From the NCBI GenBank assembly GCA_944320975.1, contig CALUJM010000005.1, positions 62,001 through 126,000 of the forward strand: DNA of 64,000 nt, in the 5' to 3' direction. The DNA comes from an uncultured Atopobiaceae bacterium (lineage in GTDB: Bacteria > Actinomycetota > Coriobacteriia > Coriobacteriales > Atopobiaceae). The stretch's first letter is position 1; the number at the start of each line of letters is the position of its first letter. Below the pieces are notes generated by a model. That model made no database searches, was not told the origin of the DNA, and was given only the letters and a program-made list of their open reading frames with translations. The position numbers were made by a program, and so were the translations under genes. Positions 41,692-53,148 of the stretch are shown here, one piece after another.

Positions 41692-42285
41692 CTACCTCCC
41701 GAAGACGACGTGGCGGGCGTTCCAGAAGTACTGGACGCCGGAGACCACGGTGAGCACCACGGCGGCGATCATGAGCGCCCAGGAGACGAAGCCGATCTGG
41801 ATCCCAAAGTCTACGAGGCCGACCGCGTACAGCGCGAAGGCGAGGTAGTAGCCGCACAGCGACACCATCGTGACCGCGGTCTTGGCCTTGCCGAGGCTGT
41901 CGGCTGCGATGACCTCGCCGGTCGAGGCCGCGACCATGCGCAGCGCGCTCACGAGGAACTCGCGCACGAGAATCACGAAGACGACCCACACGCCCACCTC
42001 GCCGCGGTCGAGCAGCATGAGCAGCGCGGAGAAGACCAGCAGCTTGTCGGCGATGGGATCGAGGAACTTGCCGAAGTCGGTGATCTCGTTGCGGGAGCGG
42101 GCGAGGTATCCGTCGACCTTGTCCGTGAGGGAGAGCGTGACGTAGATGACGAAGGCGGCCACGGCGAGCGGCGCGTCGACCGGGCCGTCTGCGGCGGCGG
42201 CCACGAGCATGAAAACCGGGATGAACGCGATCCTCACGCAGGTCACGATGTTAGCCAGCGTCCAGACGCCCTTCTCGGCAGCCAT
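41692..42285 (-). CDS. pgsA: CDP-diacylglycerol-glycerol-3-phosphate 3-phosphatidyltransferase
   Basis: 197 aa membrane enzyme. Signature residues D55, D58, G59, then D76 and D80 (TDKVDGYLAR, FGKFLDPIADK). ANIVTCVRIAFIPVF is the usual PgsA start. Makes phosphatidylglycerophosphate. It sits between rimO (1-bp gap) and cinA, the order common in Actinobacteria and Firmicutes, which marks it as the true pgsA over the 16.5-kb paralog. Confidence 0.94.
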   Translation of the reverse strand: MAAEKGVWTLANIVTCVRIAFIPVFMLVAAAADGPVDAPLAVAAFVIYVTLSLTDKVDGYLARSRNEITDFGKFLDPIADKLLVFSALLMLLDRGEVGVWVVFVILVREFLVSALRMVAASTGEVIAADSLGKAKTAVTMVSLCGYYLAFALYAVGLVDFGIQIGFVSWALMIAAVVLTVVSGVQYFWNARHVVFGR

Positions 42286-42286
42286 C

Positions 42287-43609
42287 TCAGTCGTCCTCCT
42301 TCACGATCTCGCCGACCATCTCGTAGCAGAAGGAGTCCACGAGGTCGACGGTCACGACGTCGCCGACGCAGGCCTCGCCCTCGGCGATGTGAACCGCGCC
42401 GTCGGAGTCGGGCGCCTGGAACCAGGCGTGGCCGATGAGCTCGGGGCCGTCCTCGGTCTGCTCGACGCCGTCCACGATCACGCGGACGCGCTCGCCGACG
42501 TGGGAGGCCGTGGCGGCGAAGCCGAGCTGCTCGGTGAGGTCGATCAGGCGCTGCGTGCGCTCGAGCTTCACGGCCTCGTCGACCTGGCAGTCCATGCGGG
42601 CGGCGGCGGTGCCGTCCTCCTGCGAGTAGGCGAAGACGGAGCAGTAGTCGAACTCCTGCTCGGCGATGAAGTCGTAGAGCTCGTCGGCCTCCTCGTCCGT
42701 CTCGCCGGGAAAGCCCGCCATGCCCGTCGTGCGCAGCACCATGCCCGGGATCTCGGCGCGCAGGCGCGCGAAGAGGGCGCGCAGCTCGTCCGGGGACCCG
42801 GAGCGGCCCATGGCCGCCAGGACGCGCGCGGAGCAGTGCTGGATGGGGATGTCGATGTAGGGAAGCACCTCGGGCACGTCGCGGATCGTGGCGACGAGCT
42901 CGTCGGTCATGCCCTCGGGCTGGAGGTAGAGCACGCGCACCCAGCCGTCGTAGGGGCGGACTGCCTCGGCGACGCGGCGCAGCAGAGAGGCGAGCGTGTC
43001 CTTCTCGCCCAGGTCCCGTCCCCACACGCCGGTGTCCTGGCCGATGAGAACGACCTCGCGCACGCCGCCCTCCATGAGGGCGCGCACCTCGGAGACGACC
43101 TCCTCGGCGGGGCGCGAGTGGTAGCGGCCGCGGATGTAGGGGATCGCGCAGAAGGTGCAGAAGCGGTCGCAGCCCTCGGAGATCTTGACGAAGGCGCTCG
43201 TACCCTCGACGGTGCGCAGGGTCTCGGGGGCCTCCCCCGCCGCCGCGGCGCCCAGGCCGAGCACCTCGCGGACGACGCCGACGATGCCGTCCTCGTCCTC
43301 GGCGCGCACGAAGGCCGCGACCTCGGGGAGCTCGTCGGCGAGCGCGTCGCCGTAGCGGGAGGGGACGCAGCCGCACATCACGATCGGGCACGCGCGGACG
43401 CCCTCCGAGCGCTCCTCGGCGAGCTCGAGCGTGGCCTCCACCGACTCCTCGGTCGCGGCGGCGAGAAACGAGCAGGTGTTGACGATCGCGACGTCGGCCT
43501 CGGCGGCGTCGGCCGTCTCGGAGAAGCCGTCGTCGAGCAGCAGGGCGCGCATGCGGTCGGAGTCGACCTCGTTCTTGGCGCAGCCAAGCGTGACGATGAG
43601 AAAGCGCAC
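42287..43609 (-). CDS. rimO: Ribosomal protein S12 methylthiotransferase
   Basis: 440 aa. Auxiliary cluster Cys C10 (TLGCAKN), C46 (NTCSF) and C81; radical SAM Cys C147, C151 and C154 (GCDRFCTFC). IPIQHCSARVLAAMGR separates it from MiaB/MtaB, and a C-terminal TRAM domain ends in VDLVDSFCYEMVGEI. Adds a methylthio group to an Asp of S12. One of three methylthiotransferases in this window. Confidence 0.96.
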   Translation of the reverse strand: MRFLIVTLGCAKNEVDSDRMRALLLDDGFSETADAAEADVAIVNTCSFLAAATEESVEATLELAEERSEGVRACPIVMCGCVPSRYGDALADELPEVAAFVRAEDEDGIVGVVREVLGLGAAAAGEAPETLRTVEGTSAFVKISEGCDRFCTFCAIPYIRGRYHSRPAEEVVSEVRALMEGGVREVVLIGQDTGVWGRDLGEKDTLASLLRRVAEAVRPYDGWVRVLYLQPEGMTDELVATIRDVPEVLPYIDIPIQHCSARVLAAMGRSGSPDELRALFARLRAEIPGMVLRTTGMAGFPGETDEEADELYDFIAEQEFDYCSVFAYSQEDGTAAARMDCQVDEAVKLERTQRLIDLTEQLGFAATASHVGERVRVIVDGVEQTEDGPELIGHAWFQAPDSDGAVHIAEGEACVGDVVTVDLVDSFCYEMVGEIVKEDD

Positions 43610-43622
43610 GGTATCGACCTCG

Positions 43623-44120
43623 CTAGCGATAGTTGACGAACTGGAGGGGCTGGCCGTAGTCGCGCTGCCTGAGCTCCCCGATCACGGACTGCAGGACGTC
43701 CTTGGAGGCCGAGCTCACGCGGAGCTTGTCGCCCTCGACCGTGGCCTTCGCCTTGAGCTTGAGGTCGCGGATGTCCTTGGAGATCTTCTTGGCGGTGTCC
43801 TGGTCGATGCCCTGGACCACGGTGCCGGTCTGGCGCACGCTCATGCCGGAGGCCGCCTGCGGGTCCGCCCAGCGCACGGCCGCGAGGTCCACGCCGCGCT
43901 TGACGAGCTTGGAGCCCAGGATGTCGCGCACCTGGGAGGCGACGAACTCGGAGGGCGCGGAGATCTTGAGGACGCCGTCCTTCTTGGAGAGCTCGAGCGC
44001 GGCGCCCGTGCCCTTCAGGTCGTAGCGCTGGGAGAGCTCGCGCGCGGCCTGCTGGCAGGCGTTGTCGACCTCCTGCATGTCCACAACGGACACGACGTCG
44101 AAGCTGGATTCCTTGGCCAT
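43623..44120 (-). CDS. YajQ/UPF0234 family nucleotide-binding protein
   Basis: 165 aa. SSFDVVSVVDMQEVDNACQQ, LSQRYDLKGTGA and the C-terminal SVIGELRQRDYGQPLQFVNY are the defining blocks. Two ferredoxin-like domains. YajQ proteins bind nucleotides, c-di-GMP in some species, and act with other regulators; the role here is unknown. Good GGAGG site before ATG 44120. Confidence 0.94.
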   Translation of the reverse strand: MAKESSFDVVSVVDMQEVDNACQQAARELSQRYDLKGTGAALELSKKDGVLKISAPSEFVASQVRDILGSKLVKRGVDLAAVRWADPQAASGMSVRQTGTVVQGIDQDTAKKISKDIRDLKLKAKATVEGDKLRVSSASKDVLQSVIGELRQRDYGQPLQFVNYR

Positions 44121-44146
44121 GGGTGGCCTCCTTTCGTGTTCGCCCG

Positions 44147-45757
44147 CTAGAGGGCGCTGTCGTACTGTGCGGCGTCGGCGTCCTGCCCGCCCTGCTCGGC
44201 GGCGCCTTCGCCCTCGGGGTCCTCCTCGGGGACGGGCGTGCCCTTAATCGTCACGCTCTCGACGCCGCCGGCGGACGAGGTGAACTCCACGTGCTCGCCG
44301 TTCTCGGTGACGGTCACGACGGAGGAGTCGCCCACCTGCACCGTGATCGACTCATGGACCGTGAACTCCTGCGACCAGGGGCCGGTGGTCCCCTCGGCGA
44401 TCACGCTCTGCCCGTCGCAGACGATCTCGAGCCAGGAGTAGCCCCCGCTCGCCACCTCGACGGAGACGACCGTCTCCTGGGGCTCCTCGGGCTCGTCCGC
44501 CTCGGCGGAGGGGTCCTGCGCCTCGGGGTCGCCGTCCTGGGCGTCGGCGCCGGCATCGGCATCGGCGTCCGCGTCGGCGTCCGCATCCTGGTCCGCGGCG
44601 TCGTCCTCGTCCTCGTCGGCCGCCGGGGCGTCGCCCGTGGCGGAGGGGCCGCCCGACGTGGCGCTGTTGACCTCGACGGTCTGGGAGCCGGCGCGCGGCT
44701 CCCCTCCCCTCACGCACGAGCTCACCGAGAAGAGCAGGATGGCCGTCAGCACGGCAGTGAGCAGGATGACCAGGGCGAAGAGCGCGCGGCGCGGGTCCGA
44801 GAAGAACTCCTCGACCGCTCCGAGCGCGCCGCCGCGGGCGGGCGGGCGCCTGCCTCCGCGCCCCTGCCGCTGCGGGGAGCCGGAGCGGCGGCGCACGTTG
44901 GGGCGCTCGACCTGGGCGATGTTTCGCGACGAGCGCCGCCCGGAGATCGTCGAGGCGGGCGCGTAGGGGTTGGCGCGGTCGTCGTAGCGCATGTCGTCGG
45001 TGTACTCGCCGCCGCGCACCTGGCGCGTGCTCACGTCGTCGCGGCGGTAGGGCCGGCCGGAGCGCGCCCGGTCGCGCGCCGCGCGTGCCCGGGCTCGGGC
45101 GTCGCCGACGGGGCGCCCCGCCTGGTCCTCGGCGCGCCTGCGGCGGCGCGCCCCGTCGTAGGGGGCGCGGTCGCGCTCGGTGCGGCTGTTGTAGGGGCGG
45201 CGGTGGTCGTCGGTGCGCGCGTAGCCCGCGGCGGGCAGCGCCGGGGAGCCGCCCTCGTAGCCCGAGCGGGAGCTGGGCAGCGCCGAGCCCATGCCCACCA
45301 GCGGCACGGAGGAGCGAGAGCGCACCGGCGCCGTGGTGGCGAAGTAGCCCATGTCGCCGGCCGGGCCGCCCGAGGTGGGCAGCAGGGGCCGGTACTCCAC
45401 GTAGGCCTTGGGGCGCGAGCCGGCCTCGTTCACGAGGTCGTAGCCGGAGACGCCGCGCCCCGCCTGGGTGTCGCGCGTGCGGCGGCGCAGCTCGTGCGAG
45501 GCGGTGCCCGTCTGGTGGACGTAGAGGTCCTCCTGGAACAGGTCCACGATCTCGCGGGCGTTGAGGCCGAGGTAGCGAGCGTAGCTCGACAGCATGCCCT
45601 GGGCGTAGCCGCTCTGGGGCAGGTGATCGTAGTCGCCCTCCTCGAAGGCTATGAGCACGTCCTCGCGGAGCTTCAAGATCTTTGAGGCCTGCGAGACGGA
45701 GAGCCCGAGCTCGTGCCTGCGCATGACGAGGGCCTCGCTGAAGCGCGGACGGGCCAT
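44147..45757 (-). CDS. RodZ-like HTH/membrane protein with DUF4115 domain
   Basis: 536 aa. Residues ~5-70 are an Xre-type HTH (LSVSQASKILKLREDVLIAF...YAQGMLSSYARYLGL). A long Arg-rich disordered stretch runs to ~330. One transmembrane helix follows (ALFALVILLTAVLTAILLFS), then an Asp/Ala-rich acidic linker (DQDADADADADADA) and an extracytoplasmic beta domain with SWLEIVCDGQSVIAEGTTGP typical of DUF4115. RodZ links MreB to the wall machinery, but its role in Actinobacteria is unclear. Adjacent to ftsK with a 1-bp gap. Confidence 0.88.
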   Translation of the reverse strand: MARPRFSEALVMRRHELGLSVSQASKILKLREDVLIAFEEGDYDHLPQSGYAQGMLSSYARYLGLNAREIVDLFQEDLYVHQTGTASHELRRRTRDTQAGRGVSGYDLVNEAGSRPKAYVEYRPLLPTSGGPAGDMGYFATTAPVRSRSSVPLVGMGSALPSSRSGYEGGSPALPAAGYARTDDHRRPYNSRTERDRAPYDGARRRRRAEDQAGRPVGDARARARAARDRARSGRPYRRDDVSTRQVRGGEYTDDMRYDDRANPYAPASTISGRRSSRNIAQVERPNVRRRSGSPQRQGRGGRRPPARGGALGAVEEFFSDPRRALFALVILLTAVLTAILLFSVSSCVRGGEPRAGSQTVEVNSATSGGPSATGDAPAADEDEDDAADQDADADADADADAGADAQDGDPEAQDPSAEADEPEEPQETVVSVEVASGGYSWLEIVCDGQSVIAEGTTGPWSQEFTVHESITVQVGDSSVVTVTENGEHVEFTSSAGGVESVTIKGTPVPEEDPEGEGAAEQGGQDADAAQYDSAL

Positions 45758-45758
45758 G

Positions 45759-48299
45759 CTACTCCACCTCCCTGTAAGCCGCTTCCTGCACCCTCAGGTC
45801 CTCGAGGGCGTCCTTGTCGAGCAGGACCTCGCGGGGCTTGGACCCGTTGGCCGGCCCCACGACGCCCTTGGCCTCGAGCATGTCCATGATCCTGCCGGCG
45901 CGCGCGTAGCCAACCGAGAGGGCGCGCTGCAGGCTCGAGGTCGAGCCCAGCTGGGACTCCACGACGATGCGCGCGGCCTCCCAGACGAGCGGGTCGTCGT
46001 CCTTGGCCGCGCCCGGGTCGCCGGGGGCGCCGGGGGCGTTGGGCACCACGGCGGTGAGGATGTCCTCGTGGTAGTCCGCCGTGACCTGGCCGCGCACGAA
46101 CTCGACGGTCTTCTCGATCTCCTCGTCGGAGACCCAGCAGCCCTGGGCGCGCCGGGGCTTCTTGCCGCGGAGCTTCACGAGCATGTCGCCCTTGCCCAGG
46201 AGCTGCTCGGCGCCCTTCTGGTCGAGGATGATGCGCGAGTTGATGGAGTTGTCGACGGAGAGCGCCACGCGGTTGTCGATGTTGGCGCGGATGAGACCCG
46301 TGACGACGTCGGCCGACGGGCGCTGCGTGGCCACGATCAGGTGGATGCCGGCGGCGCGTCCCAGCTGGGCGATGCGCACGATCGAGGACTCGACGTCCTT
46401 ACCGGCGACCATCATGAGGTCGGCGAGCTCGTCGATCACGATGACGAAGTAGGGCATGTGCTTCGGGGGGTTCTCCATCTCGTCGTACTTGCCCCCGTCG
46501 ACGTTGCCGTTGTAGGTCTTGATGTCGCGCACCTTGTAGTGCTCGAAGACCTTGAGGCGCCGCTCCATCTCGGTCACGCCCCACTGCAGGGCGCTCGCAG
46601 CCTGGCGCGGCTCGGTGACCACGGGCACGTAGAGGTGCGGGAGCCCCGCGTAGCCCGTGAACTCGACGCGCTTGGGGTCCACCATGATCAGGCGCACCTG
46701 CTCGGGCGTGGCGCGCATGAGCATGGACATGATGATGGCGTTGAGCAGGACCGACTTGCCCGAGCCGGTGGTGCCGGCGACGAGCAGGTGCGGCAGGCCG
46801 GCGAGGTCCACGACGATGGGCTTGCCCTCGGAGTCGCGGCCGAAGGCGCAGTCGAGCGGCCCGCCCGTGGCGTACGGGAGCACGTCGGAGAGGAAGACCG
46901 GCTGCGGCTTCTCGTTGGGGATCTCGATGCCCACGAGCGAGGTGCCGGGGATGGGGGCGAAGATGCGCACGGACTTGGCGGCGAGCGACAGCGCGATGTC
47001 GTCCTCGAGGTTGACGATCTTGTTGACGCGCTCGCCCTCCCCCATCGAGATCTTGAAGGTGGTGACCGAGGGGCCGGCGATCCAGCCCTCGACGCGCGAG
47101 CTCAGGCCGAACTCCTCGAGCGTGCCCTGGAGCTTGGCCGCCGTGGCCGCGAGCTCCTCGTCGTTGGCGAAGGTGCCGTCGAACTGGTCGTTGACGCGCA
47201 GGATGGAGAGCGGCGGGAGCTGGTAGGACTCGTCGCCGTCGCCCGGGCGCGTGATGGCCTCGGGGGCCGGCGCGGCCTTGCCCGCGGGGGCGGCGTCCCC
47301 GCCTGCGGCCCCCTTCTTCCCGCCGCGCCTCTTGGCGGCCTCGCCGCGCAGGAACGTCGGGACGCCCGCGTCCTTCTCGGCAGCCTTCTCGGCGGCCTTC
47401 TTGGAAGCGGCGCGCTTGGGCTTGGCGTCGGTGCGGGCCTGGGCCGGGTCGTCGTCCCTGAAGAGCGCCGGCGCCGGCGCGGCGTCGCGCTCGAGGACCG
47501 TGGTCCGGGGCTCGTCCTCGGAGAGGAGCTTGGCGCGGCCGCGCTTGAGGACGGTGGTCTTGCGGTCCCCGATGAAGCTGGTCGAGCCCTGGCCGTTCTC
47601 GTCGAACAGCGACGCCTGGCCGCGTGCGGGGGCGACGAGGTCCTCGTCTGCCGCGGCGTCGATGATGGCCTGGGCGCGGCGCTCCTCGGCGCGGGCGCGG
47701 CGCTCATCGGCGAGGTCGCGGGCGCGCTCGCGCGCGGAGGTCACGGCCCCGGTGATGGAGAAGCCGCACACCACGACGCCCGCCAGCACGCAGCCCACGA
47801 GCGCCACGTTGCCCACGACGTTGCCCACGAGCGAGAGCAGCGCGAAGGCGATCGCGCCGCCCACGTAGCCGCCCGCGAGCTCGGCCGTGGCGGGCTGCAG
47901 CACGACGCCGGGGTCCTCGGCGGCGCCGGCGGTGTTGAGCGAGAGCATGGTGAGAAGGGCGAGGAGCACCAGCGTGAGGCCCCCCGCGACGCGCCCGGAG
48001 ACCGGGGCGTCGTTCTCGACGAAGAAGGTCATCGCGAAGGCGAACAGCGCCACGGGCACGAGCAGCGCGCCGGTCCCGAAGGACAGGGCGAGGAAGTCGT
48101 GGACGGCGCTGGTCACCACCGCGGAGGACGGCGCGACCACGGAGACGAGCATCGCCACCGCGATGACCGCCAGGACCACGCCGAGGATGTCGGACTGCAT
48201 GGGGCCGAGCGCCACCGCGCCGCCCTGCTGGGCGCGCGCCGGCCGCCTGGATGCCCCCTTCTTTCCCTTTGCTGCGTTTGAGGTGCGCTTAGCGGGCAT
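45759..48299 (-). CDS. ftsK: DNA translocase FtsK/SpoIIIE
   Basis: 846 aa. Basic start, four hydrophobic helices within ~30-190, a charged linker, then the motor: alpha/beta domains with GTTGSGKSVLLNAIIMSMLM (Walker A), VIDELADLMMV (Walker B). The C-terminal gamma winged helix reads SQLGSTSSLQRALSVGYARA, the part that reads polarity sequences (KOPS/SRS). It pumps chromosome ends through the closing septum. It lies between rodZ-like and rnj genes. Confidence 0.96.
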   Translation of the reverse strand: MPAKRTSNAAKGKKGASRRPARAQQGGAVALGPMQSDILGVVLAVIAVAMLVSVVAPSSAVVTSAVHDFLALSFGTGALLVPVALFAFAMTFFVENDAPVSGRVAGGLTLVLLALLTMLSLNTAGAAEDPGVVLQPATAELAGGYVGGAIAFALLSLVGNVVGNVALVGCVLAGVVVCGFSITGAVTSARERARDLADERRARAEERRAQAIIDAAADEDLVAPARGQASLFDENGQGSTSFIGDRKTTVLKRGRAKLLSEDEPRTTVLERDAAPAPALFRDDDPAQARTDAKPKRAASKKAAEKAAEKDAGVPTFLRGEAAKRRGGKKGAAGGDAAPAGKAAPAPEAITRPGDGDESYQLPPLSILRVNDQFDGTFANDEELAATAAKLQGTLEEFGLSSRVEGWIAGPSVTTFKISMGEGERVNKIVNLEDDIALSLAAKSVRIFAPIPGTSLVGIEIPNEKPQPVFLSDVLPYATGGPLDCAFGRDSEGKPIVVDLAGLPHLLVAGTTGSGKSVLLNAIIMSMLMRATPEQVRLIMVDPKRVEFTGYAGLPHLYVPVVTEPRQAASALQWGVTEMERRLKVFEHYKVRDIKTYNGNVDGGKYDEMENPPKHMPYFVIVIDELADLMMVAGKDVESSIVRIAQLGRAAGIHLIVATQRPSADVVTGLIRANIDNRVALSVDNSINSRIILDQKGAEQLLGKGDMLVKLRGKKPRRAQGCWVSDEEIEKTVEFVRGQVTADYHEDILTAVVPNAPGAPGDPGAAKDDDPLVWEAARIVVESQLGSTSSLQRALSVGYARAGRIMDMLEAKGVVGPANGSKPREVLLDKDALEDLRVQEAAYREVE

Positions 48300-48303
48300 G
48301 TGG

Positions 48304-49968
48304 CTAGACCTCCATCACGACCGGGATGATCATCGGCCGCGTGTGCGTCCTGTTCCAGAGCTGGTTGGAGAGCGCGTTGCGGACGCCGCGGCGCAGCGCG
48401 TCGATGTTGGCGCCGCCGGAGGAGGTGAGCTTGGCCACCTGGGCGCGCACGAGCTCCTGGGCCTCGCCGAGCAGCAGGTCGTCTGTGGAGCTGGCCACGC
48501 CGCGCGAGGTGACCTCCACGGCCTCGACCGCGCCGCGGCGCTTGGAGACGATGACGGTGCAGGTGACCACGCCGTCCTGGGCGAGCTTCTGGCGGTCGCG
48601 CAGGACCACGGGGTTGGCCTCGGTCACGGTGCCGCCGTCCACGTAGACCACGCCGGACTCCACGGCGCGGCCGCGGCGCACCTTGTGCTTGACCATCTCG
48701 AGCGTGTCGCCGTTGTCCAGAACGAAGATGCGGTTGGCCGGGACGCCCATCTGCTTGCCCAGCTCGGCGTGGGCGCGCAGGTGCTGAGCCTCGCCGTGGA
48801 CGGGCATGAAGTGGCGCGGCTTGGCCATCGCGAGCATGAGCTTGAGCTCCTCGGCGCTCGCGTGCCCGGAGACGTGCACGAGGCCCTTGCTCTTGTCGTA
48901 GATCTCGCAGCCCACCTTGGAGAGCGAGTTGACGATCGCCTGGACGCTCTTCTCGTTGCCCGGGATCGGCGTGGCCGAGATGATCACGGTGTCCGTCTCG
49001 TGGATCGAAAGGGACTTGTGCTCGCCGTTGGCCATGCGCGCGAGCGCCGAGAGCGGCTCGCCCTGGCTGCCGGTGCACAGCACCACGATCTTCTCGTCCG
49101 GGATGCGGTCGACGTCGTAGGCGTCGATGATGTTCTCCTCATCGATCTTGAGGTAGCCGAGCTCGCGGGCGACCTTGGTGTTGGTCACCATGGAGCGGCC
49201 GGTCACGACGACCTTGCGGCCCACGGCCACGGAGGCGTCGCAGATCTGCTGGAGGCGGTGGATGTGGCTCGAGAACGCCGCCACGAAGACGCGGCCCGGG
49301 GCGTTCTTGATGACGTGGCGCAGGTCGCGGCCCACGGCGGCCTCCGACGGCGTGAAGCCCGGGCGGCAGGCGTTGGTGGAGTCGGAGAGCAGGAGGTCGA
49401 CCCCCGAGGAGCCGAACTTGTTGATGGCCTGGAAGTTGGGGCGCTGGCCGTCGATGGGCGTCTGGTCGAACTTGAAGTCGCCGGTGTGCATGACGGTGCC
49501 CGCGGGGGTTGACATGAAGACGCCGAAGGCCGCCGGGATCGAGTGCGTCATCGAGAAGAACGTGATGGTGAAGGCGCCCAGCGTGATGGTGGAGCCGTCG
49601 TTCACCTCGCGGAACTTGGGCGAGCGGATGTTGTGCTCGGCGAGCTTGCCCTGGATGAAGCCCAGCGTGAGCTTGCTCGAGTAGATGGGCACCTTGCGGG
49701 TGAGGTCGGCCAGCAGGTACGGCAGGGCGCCGGTGTGGTCCTCGTGGCCGTGGGTGATGATGACGCCGCGGAGCTTCTCCTCGTTCTCCAGGACGTAGGT
49801 GTAGTCGGGCAGGATGAGGTCGATGCCGGGCTGCCCCTCGTCGGGGAACATCAGGCCGGCGTCGACGAGGACCATGTCGTCCCCGTACTCGAAGGCGGTC
49901 ATGTTCTTGCCGATGCCGTCAAGGCCCCCGAGGGGGATGATCTTGAGCGCTATGTCCTTCTTTGGCAT
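48304..49968 (-). CDS. rnj: Ribonuclease J
   Basis: 554 aa. Metallo-beta-lactamase motif THGHEDHTGALPYLLADL with zinc ligands, later DSTNACRPGFTPSE (substrate monophosphate pocket) and the beta-CASP region, then SGHASAEELKLML and MPVHGEAQHLRAHAEL. 5'-3' exonuclease and endonuclease acting on mRNA and rRNA. Four bp from ftsK, so cotranscription is likely. Confidence 0.95.
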   Translation of the reverse strand: MPKKDIALKIIPLGGLDGIGKNMTAFEYGDDMVLVDAGLMFPDEGQPGIDLILPDYTYVLENEEKLRGVIITHGHEDHTGALPYLLADLTRKVPIYSSKLTLGFIQGKLAEHNIRSPKFREVNDGSTITLGAFTITFFSMTHSIPAAFGVFMSTPAGTVMHTGDFKFDQTPIDGQRPNFQAINKFGSSGVDLLLSDSTNACRPGFTPSEAAVGRDLRHVIKNAPGRVFVAAFSSHIHRLQQICDASVAVGRKVVVTGRSMVTNTKVARELGYLKIDEENIIDAYDVDRIPDEKIVVLCTGSQGEPLSALARMANGEHKSLSIHETDTVIISATPIPGNEKSVQAIVNSLSKVGCEIYDKSKGLVHVSGHASAEELKLMLAMAKPRHFMPVHGEAQHLRAHAELGKQMGVPANRIFVLDNGDTLEMVKHKVRRGRAVESGVVYVDGGTVTEANPVVLRDRQKLAQDGVVTCTVIVSKRRGAVEAVEVTSRGVASSTDDLLLGEAQELVRAQVAKLTSSGGANIDALRRGVRNALSNQLWNRTHTRPMIIPVVMEV

Positions 49969-50160
49969 TCCCGAGTGGTTCCTTTCGCGCGCGTTCGGTC
50001 AGGGTATATGAGACGGCCGTTCGGGCCGCACCAATTCGGTTTCACAGACCGGTTAATTGTAGTCGAGAAGGACGGCGCGCTCGCCGGCTCCACGATGGCT
50101 TCACGGGAGCTGCGCGCGCCGCGCCGGGGCGCGGCGGTGGCGCGGTGGTGGCGCGGCGGC

Positions 50161-50184
50161 GGACCCAAATCCGGATTTGGGTCC
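50161..50184. repeat. 24-bp perfect palindrome, distal copy
   Basis: Exact match to the copies at 30.4-32.3 kb (halves GGACCCAAATCC / GGATTTGGGTCC), extended here to 28 bp by GC/GC. It is isolated, 18 kb from the array, and has no paralogous nuclease gene beside it. Confidence 0.95.
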
Positions 50185-50240
50185 GCGCCCAGAAGAGCCG
50201 CCAAGCAAAACAACCAGTTCGAAGGCCTCGCCGACAGACG

Positions 50241-50310
50241 GGGCCGCCCCCGGCGTTCCGAAAGGAAGTTCCACGAAGTGCACTTCCTGGAGGAACGCCG
50301 GGGGCGGCCC
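50241..50310 (-). terminator. Long hairpin after pnp
   Basis: GGGCCGCCCCCGGCGTTCC (50241-50259) pairs perfectly over 19 bp with 50292-50310; the interior can form a second stem from GGAAGT/ACTTCC. It begins 22 bp past the pnp stop. No T-run follows on the minus strand, so it may protect the 3' end or act with a factor. Confidence 0.75.
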
Positions 50311-50331
50311 TAATCGCGTCAGAGTATGAGC

Positions 50332-52572
<2,241 letters not shown>

Positions 52573-52665
52573 GTCTTTTCCCTTATCTCCGCCTGCCCCA
52601 TTGCAGGCGGGCCGTCGTGGCGGCCGTGCTGCCGGCCGCCGCCCGCTGCGCGGGCTAAACCAAAA

Positions 52666-52691
52666 GAGGGGGCACCCGCGGGCGCCCCCTC
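52666..52691 (-). terminator. rpsO terminator
   Basis: GAGGGGGC (52666-52673) and GCCCCCTC (52684-52691) form the stem; on the minus strand TTTTGG follows. It lies 10 bp past the rpsO stop and would limit read-through into pnp. Confidence 0.85.
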
Positions 52692-52701
52692 GTAAAGCCG
52701 C

Positions 52702-52980
52702 TTACTGGATGTTGTCGCGGATGCCGAGGCTCTTGATGAGGGTACGGTAGGCCTCGATGTCGTTGCCCTTGATGTAGGAGAGCAGGCGACGACGCTTGCC
52801 GACGAGCATCAGGAGGCCGCGACGGGTGTGGAAGTCCTTCTTGTGGGTCTTCATGTGCTCGGTCAGGCCCTTGATGCGCTCGGTGAGCAGGGCGACCTGC
52901 ACGGCCGCGGAACCGGAGTCCTTCTCGTCCTTGCCGTACTGGGCGACGAGCTCGGCCTTGCGCTCCTTGGTGACTGCCAT
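52702..52980 (-). CDS. rpsO: 30S ribosomal protein S15
   Basis: 92 aa from ATG 52980 (AAAGGTGG upstream). [20 protein letters not shown], then [20 protein letters not shown] and YLIKGNDI-like [20 protein letters not shown] are diagnostic. Primary 16S rRNA binder. Three residues longer than the usual 89 at the N-terminus. Confidence 0.98.
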   Translation of the reverse strand: MAVTKERKAELVAQYGKDEKDSGSAAVQVALLTERIKGLTEHMKTHKKDFHTRRGLLMLVGKRRRLLSYIKGNDIEAYRTLIKSLGIRDNIQ

Positions 52981-53148
52981 GTCAAAACCACCTTTCACAT
53001 AGATTCGCCCCGAACTGGGATGGCCGTCAGGCAGTTGGCGGGCCTCCAGGTACGGGGTACTGACCTGTGGCAGTGTAGCACAAGCTCGGACGCGGGTCCT
53101 TCTCGGCAGAAAATCCACGAGTCGCGCGGGAGGCGGCGCGCGAGCGCG

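Larger units (their letters stand above)
49969..50331. other. 363-bp gap between pnp and rnj
   Basis: It holds one perfect palindrome of the GGACCCAAATCC family (50161-50184) and the pnp 3' hairpin (50241-50310). A GTCGAGAAGGAC copy of the CGAGAAG motif is at about 50064. No gene is supported; open frames through it arise from high GC. Confidence 0.65.
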
